Origin: NS-11 sp036505795
GTDB lineage: Bacteria > Nitrospirota > Nitrospiria > Nitrospirales > NS-4
Assembly (NCBI GenBank): GCA_036505795.1
Contig: DASXSU010000065.1
Location: forward strand, 1-24,712
Direction: 5' to 3'
DNA length: 24,712 nt
In this document: positions 21,416 to 24,712 of the stretch, one piece after another
Position numbering within the stretch: position 1 is the first letter of the stretch
Layout: each line of letters starts with the position of its first letter
Position numbers and translations under genes: made by a program
The notes under the pieces: model-generated
Seen by the model: only the letters and a program-made list of their open reading frames with translations
The model's database searches: none
What the model was told of the DNA's origin: nothing

Positions 21416-23113
21416 TTAGGCCGCCGGTCCGTCGCGCGAGATCACTCTCACAAAGATCTCATGGATGCGTTCCGTGCAGAGGGCCTGATCCCGCAAAAAT
21501 CTCTCCGTCGCCTTCCCCTCTTCATCATCACGGTAGCCAAGCCGCAGGGCGCACCGCCGCAGTTCAATCGGGTCGGCCGGAAGCGTATGGGTTTGTTGCT
21601 CTTCCACCATTTGCAGTTTGTGCTCAATATTTCGCAAAAACCGATACCCTTCTATCAGCACGCCATGCTCTTCAACCGACAGCAGCCGTGCCCGTAACAG
21701 CTTATCTAGCGCCTTCATTGTGTTCCGCTCCCGGATCGTAGGACGCGCGAATCCGAAGAGAGCCTGTAACACCTGCACCACCAGCTCGATTTCACGGATC
21801 CCGCCGATCCCAAGCTTCACGTTCCGCTGGCTTTCTCCCCGCCGCATGATCTTCTCATCGATGAGACGCTTGATTCGGCGCACCTCTTCGAGAAGGACCT
21901 TCGGTGGGGACGCCTGGGATGGTTGGTAGATAAACGGCTGGACCATCGTCAGGAAGCGGCGACCAAGAGCTTTATCGCCCGCGACCGGCCTGGCTTTGAT
22001 TTGCGCCAACCGCTCCCATGTCTGCGCTCGGGCCACGGGAAAAGGGTCGGTCTTGGCCGACCCGGGGCGGGCGGGTGCAATGGCGGCCGGGTGCCTACGG
22101 GAAAAGGCCCCCGTCTTGGCGGGGGCCGGGGCGGGCGGGTGCAACACCGAGCCCCGGTAGTATCGGCGAAATTGCTGAAGGGAGCCGACGATCTCTCCGG
22201 CCCTGCCCTCCGGCCGAAGGCGCAGATCCACCCGAAACAGATAGCCCTCGTCCGTCACTTCGGAGAGCGCCTTTGTGAGATCCTGAGCCAACCGGCGAAA
22301 GTACGCGGGGTGTGAAAGACGAGACCCCGTGCGAGCTCGCTTTGTTCGCTTGGTCGTGCCCCTGTCAGAGCCGCATACGTAGACCAGGTCCACGTCCGAG
22401 CTGAAATTCAGCTCGTTCCCTCCCAGCTTTCCCATGCCAAGAACCGTGAAGCCGCTTTGTGCAGGACCGTAACGTTCAGACAAAAAGTTCCGGCAGATCA
22501 CATACACCTCTTGGATTAATAGCTCGGAGAGTATCGAGAGGGCGAGGGTGGTTTCCTCCACGGGCGCAAGTGCCAGAAGATCGCGCAGCCCGAGAACCAG
22601 TAGCTCCCGGCGTTTAAAACGACGAAGCGCATCCAACCGGCGCTCTTTCGAGTGAAACGAAACGAGCGATGCCCGTAGATCACGTTCCAGCTCGGCCCGG
22701 GTGCGGCCGCGCTTTAGAATCCCCGCCTGCATCAGCCAGTGCAAATATTCGGGGTTGCGCATGAGAATTTGCGAGAGAAACGGGCTCGCCCCGAAGACCG
22801 TGGTCAGCAGATGCACCGAGGCAGGCGAAGTCTTCAGGTATGAGAACAAAGCCACCTTGCTGCCACCCGCTCTCGCGAAACGCTCCAGATAATCAAGCGC
22901 CTGATCCGGATCAGCAGAATCTGCTAGAGCCTCAAGCAAGTCCTCGAGAAGATCAGCCAGATGCTGTCGCGCCAGCGGTTCGTCGGCGAGCGCTTGCAGA
23001 TTTGCATCGGCCCGACGATAGTCTGCAAACCCGTAGGGTTGAAGAATCGCGGCGACGGTGGAATCGTCGAGACCTTGGGCCAGCAGGAGTTTTCTCGGAT
23101 CTGACGGCGACAT
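21416..23113 (-). CDS. glnE: GlnE N-terminal-half-like nucleotidyltransferase (deadenylylase type), with repeat insertion
   Basis: The 565-residue protein matches one half of the ~950-residue glutamine synthetase adenylyltransferase/deadenylylase. Helical entry FGASPFLSQILMRNPEYL and KRRELLVLGLRDL lead to the nucleotidyltransferase motif GMGKLGGNELNFSSDVDL (about 226-243). FRVDLRLRPEGRAG, TWERLAQIKARPVAGD, GGIREIELVVQ and RNIEHKLQMVEEQQTHTLP follow. NFSSDVDL and EQQTHTLP fit the N-terminal (deadenylylase) half. The protein stops where the second half would start. A ~43-residue Pro/Ala-rich insertion (about 322-364), encoded by a tandem hairpin repeat, interrupts YYRG...QTWERL. ATG 23113 is preferred over ATG 23182, which would overlap the divergent gene. 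Confidence 0.88.
   Translation of the reverse strand: MSPSDPRKLLLAQGLDDSTVAAILQPYGFADYRRADANLQALADEPLARQHLADLLEDLLEALADSADPDQALDYLERFARAGGSKVALFSYLKTSPASVHLLTTVFGASPFLSQILMRNPEYLHWLMQAGILKRGRTRAELERDLRASLVSFHSKERRLDALRRFKRRELLVLGLRDLLALAPVEETTLALSILSELLIQEVYVICRNFLSERYGPAQSGFTVLGMGKLGGNELNFSSDVDLVYVCGSDRGTTKRTKRARTGSRLSHPAYFRRLAQDLTKALSEVTDEGYLFRVDLRLRPEGRAGEIVGSLQQFRRYYRGSVLHPPAPAPAKTGAFSRRHPAAIAPARPGSAKTDPFPVARAQTWERLAQIKARPVAGDKALGRRFLTMVQPFIYQPSQASPPKVLLEEVRRIKRLIDEKIMRRGESQRNVKLGIGGIREIELVVQVLQALFGFARPTIRERNTMKALDKLLRARLLSVEEHGVLIEGYRFLRNIEHKLQMVEEQQTHTLPADPIELRRCALRLGYRDDEEGKATERFLRDQALCTERIHEIFVRVISRDGPAA
22035..22144. repeat. Two tandem terminator-like hairpin repeats inside glnE
   Basis: Two copies (22035-22080 and 22097-22144, period 62 nt) share ACGGGAAAAGG at one side, the loop TCTTGG, and CGGGGCGGGCGGGTGCAA at the other. 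The stems differ but each is perfectly paired: GGGTCGG/CCGACCC (22044-22050 with 22057-22063) and GGCCCCCG/CGGGGGCC (22106-22113 with 22120-22127). On the glnE strand each stem is followed by TTTTCCCGT or TTTTCCCGTG, as in an intrinsic terminator. Both are inside the open reading frame. Confidence 0.85.
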
Positions 23114-23122
23114 TCGGGAGGC

Positions 23123-23152
23123 ATTATACCGGAAGTTCAATTCAGGTATAGT
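23123..23152. promoter_or_regulatory. Mirror-image divergent promoter region of the two GlnE-like genes
   Basis: ATTATACC (23123-23130) and GGTATAGT (23145-23152) form an inverted repeat with one mismatch. Read outward they give TATAAT on the minus strand and TATAGT on the plus strand. Each box ends exactly 9 nt before an ATG (23113 and 23162). Transcripts starting 6-8 nt after either box would have almost no leader. No good -35 box is evident for either side; each box's partner falls in the -35 position of the other. Confidence 0.5.
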
Positions 23153-23161
23153 ACCCAGGCT

Positions 23162-24712
23162 ATGACTCCGGTCGTTTTGCATCGTGAACTGGCGTCCCGC
23201 GTTCCCGATCTACCGCTCCCTATCATTGAGAGCTATGCGTCAGCCGCTGCGCCGGAATATCTCGAGGCGTATTCGCTCGCGGAAATCGCAGAGCATCTGC
23301 GCGTGATCCGGCAATTAGGCTCACTCCCCCTGCGCTTGAGCGTCACCGAGCTTGGTCCGGATGTCTTTGAAGTACGTATCGCGGCGCGGGACTATTTCTC
23401 AGAGCTTGCCGTGATCGCCGGACTTCTTGCCGCCTTCGGATTAAATATCGAAGAAGGCTATCTCACCACCGCCGGCCGATACATTCTCGATATCTTTCGG
23501 GTGCGGCCCATTGCCTCACGGGGTTTTGGTATACAGGCGCAACAAGAATTCGAGCGCGAGCTCATCCAGCTCATAGAACTGCTCGCGGAGAATCGGTTCC
23601 AGGAGGCCAGGGCGAGACTGAACCGACGCCTGACCGAGGTCATCGGGAAATCCCCGGGATTGCCGGCCGTGCTACAGCCTGTTGATGTCCGATTCGAAAA
23701 TCTCCCGGTGGCGACTTGGACCACCATGGACATCACCGCGAGCGATAGTCCTGGTTTTCTCTATGCCTTTGCAAACGCCTTGGGCATGCGGGGCATCGCG
23801 GTCCATTCAGGGTCGATCAAAAGCCGCGACCATCACGTCCACGACCGCTTTGCGATCACGGACAGGCATGGACGCAGGATTATCGATCCCCGGGGACAGG
23901 CCGCACTGCGCATGACCACAGTGCTGATTAAACAGTTCACCCAGTGCCTGCCGGCCGCCCCCGATCCCGCCAAAGCGCTCGCCCATTTTGATCAACTCCT
24001 TGACCACGTGCTGGAGCTTGCGCCGCACGGTCGACTGCCGGCCTTTCTGTCCGAACGGGCCACTCTGGATCTGCTGGCACGGCTGTTTGGAACCAGCGAT
24101 TTTCTCTGGGAAGATTTTCTTCGAGCGAATCTCGAGACGCTCTTACCTGTTCTTCAGGAGGCTCAGGCCGGCCCGGACAGACCGACAAAATTGACTCTGG
24201 CCCGTAGTCTGCGCCGGGCGCTCGCGCAGGCGGCCACCTTTGAACAACAGAAGGTCGCGCTCAACCAGTTCAAGGACCGTGAGCTGTTCCGGATCGACAT
24301 GCGGCATTTGATGGACCCGCAACAGCAGCTCGAGCCTTTCGCGTTGGCGCTGACCGACCTCGCCGAAGTGATCCTCCGGGAGACTCTCCTCCTCTGTCAG
24401 AAGCGGCTGGCGAGTACGTTCGGCACGCCCCGCACCGAAAACGGCAGAGCATGTGACTTTGCGATCTGCGGTCTGGGAAAGTTCGGCGGGCGCGAGATGG
24501 GGTATGCCTCCGATATCGAACTTCTCTTCGTCTATAACGGGGCCGGACAAACCGACGGCTCTAAGGCCATTGCACACGGCGAGTACTTTGAGCGCCTGTG
24601 CCAGGAGATTCTCCGATTTATAGAGGCCAAGCAACAAGGCATTTTCCACCTCGATGTACGCCTCCGACCCCATGGTCAAAAAGGCTTGCTGGCCGTCGCC
24701 TTTGACGAGATG
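23162..24712 (+). CDS. ACT-ACT-GlnE-like nucleotidyltransferase fusion, 3' end outside window
   Basis: The frame is open for 517 codons to the window edge. Residues about 36-52 (AYSLAEIAEHLRVIRQL) and two ACT-like units resemble the C-terminal glutamine-sensing region of GlnD. ACT1 is at about 68-114 (VIAGLLAAFGLNIEEGYLTT, ILDIFRV) and ACT2 at about 187-240 (DITASDSPGFLYAFANALGM). From about 295 the protein becomes GlnE-like: LFGTSDFLWEDFLRANLETL, ALNQFKDRELFRIDMRHL, then GLGKFGGREMGYASDIEL (437-454) and HLDVRLRPHGQKG. The metal motif reads D451-x-E453 where GlnE usually has D-x-D. It is divergent from glnE. It probably adenylylates or regulates glutamine synthetase in response to a ligand bound by the ACT pair; this role is inferred. 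Confidence 0.8.
   Translation, partial: MTPVVLHRELASRVPDLPLPIIESYASAAAPEYLEAYSLAEIAEHLRVIRQLGSLPLRLSVTELGPDVFEVRIAARDYFSELAVIAGLLAAFGLNIEEGYLTTAGRYILDIFRVRPIASRGFGIQAQQEFERELIQLIELLAENRFQEARARLNRRLTEVIGKSPGLPAVLQPVDVRFENLPVATWTTMDITASDSPGFLYAFANALGMRGIAVHSGSIKSRDHHVHDRFAITDRHGRRIIDPRGQAALRMTTVLIKQFTQCLPAAPDPAKALAHFDQLLDHVLELAPHGRLPAFLSERATLDLLARLFGTSDFLWEDFLRANLETLLPVLQEAQAGPDRPTKLTLARSLRRALAQAATFEQQKVALNQFKDRELFRIDMRHLMDPQQQLEPFALALTDLAEVILRETLLLCQKRLASTFGTPRTENGRACDFAICGLGKFGGREMGYASDIELLFVYNGAGQTDGSKAIAHGEYFERLCQEILRFIEAKQQGIFHLDVRLRPHGQKGLLAVAFDEM
24187..24203. repeat. Half-copy of the purQ-type repeat inside the ACT-GlnE-like gene
   Basis: AAAATTGACTCTGGCCC differs at one base from AAAATCGACTCTGGCCC in the right arm of the purQ repeat (9747-9763). 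It lies in frame and encodes KLTLAR in the linker ahead of the nucleotidyltransferase. It may be a decayed copy or chance. Confidence 0.35.

Noticed and set aside
22035..22144. CRISPR-like array
   Set aside because: There are only two copies, they contain hairpins with T tails, no spacer-repeat regularity exists and no cas gene is near.
24143..24679. Minus-strand open frame of 178 codons
   Set aside because: It lies opposite the ACT-GlnE-like gene, whose plus-strand frame is open for 517 codons with clear motifs.

Overview
The window is a gene-dense, GC-rich bacterial chromosomal segment (no tRNA, rRNA, CRISPR array or intact transposase seen). It encodes purine and riboflavin synthesis, a nitrate/nitrite-type (NNP) MFS carrier, a RpoH-like sigma factor, a PEP-CTERM protein and GlnE-type regulation of glutamine synthetase. 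This would suit a Gram-negative such as a Nitrospirota or NC10-like bacterium, but that assignment is inference from gene content and no marker here proves it.

Layout. Positions 1-6334 carry a minus-strand series: ECF sigma factor, RskA-type anti-sigma, purL, purF, a membrane-anchored metallophosphoesterase and the start of an MFS transporter. Most junctions are 4-nt start/stop overlaps or very short gaps. A small secreted TPR protein (plus strand, 6527-6895) and a secreted papain-like protease with a long Ala/Lys-rich coiled-coil tail follow. From 13692 down to 8961 a second minus-strand operon reads ribBA-ribH-nusB-purB-purS-purQ, with an ABM-domain protein and the papain-like protease downstream. 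The FGAM synthase genes are thus split: purS and purQ lie in one block and purL lies beyond about 4.2 kb of unrelated genes. The NNP carrier (TTG start, strong ribosome site) is divergent from the RpoH-like sigma gene, which is followed by a secreted Lon-like S16 serine protease and a DUF4149-type membrane protein. Then come an unrecognised secreted protein, a PEP-CTERM protein, a DUF3303-type small protein, an EamA exporter and a small membrane protein.

The right end is the most unusual part. Two divergent genes each encode a GlnE-type nucleotidyltransferase half. The minus-strand one resembles the N-terminal (deadenylylase) half of GlnE. The plus-strand one, cut by the window end, joins a GlnD-like tandem ACT region to a second GlnE-like nucleotidyltransferase. 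Their start codons are 48 bp apart, and mirror-image -10-like boxes lie exactly 9 nt from each ATG, which suggests two leaderless transcripts from one symmetrical promoter region.

A second theme is short palindromic repeats of several families that have become part of genes. They form an in-frame pair of terminator-like hairpins inside glnE, the N-terminal extension and start region of purQ, part of the basic tail of RibH, the C-terminal tail of the PEP-CTERM protein, and both edges of the DUF4149 gene.

Functionally, the purine genes supply GTP, the substrate of the RibA half of RibBA. NusB shares that transcript. The GlnE-like pair would tune glutamine supply, and glutamine is the nitrogen donor for PurF and PurQ.
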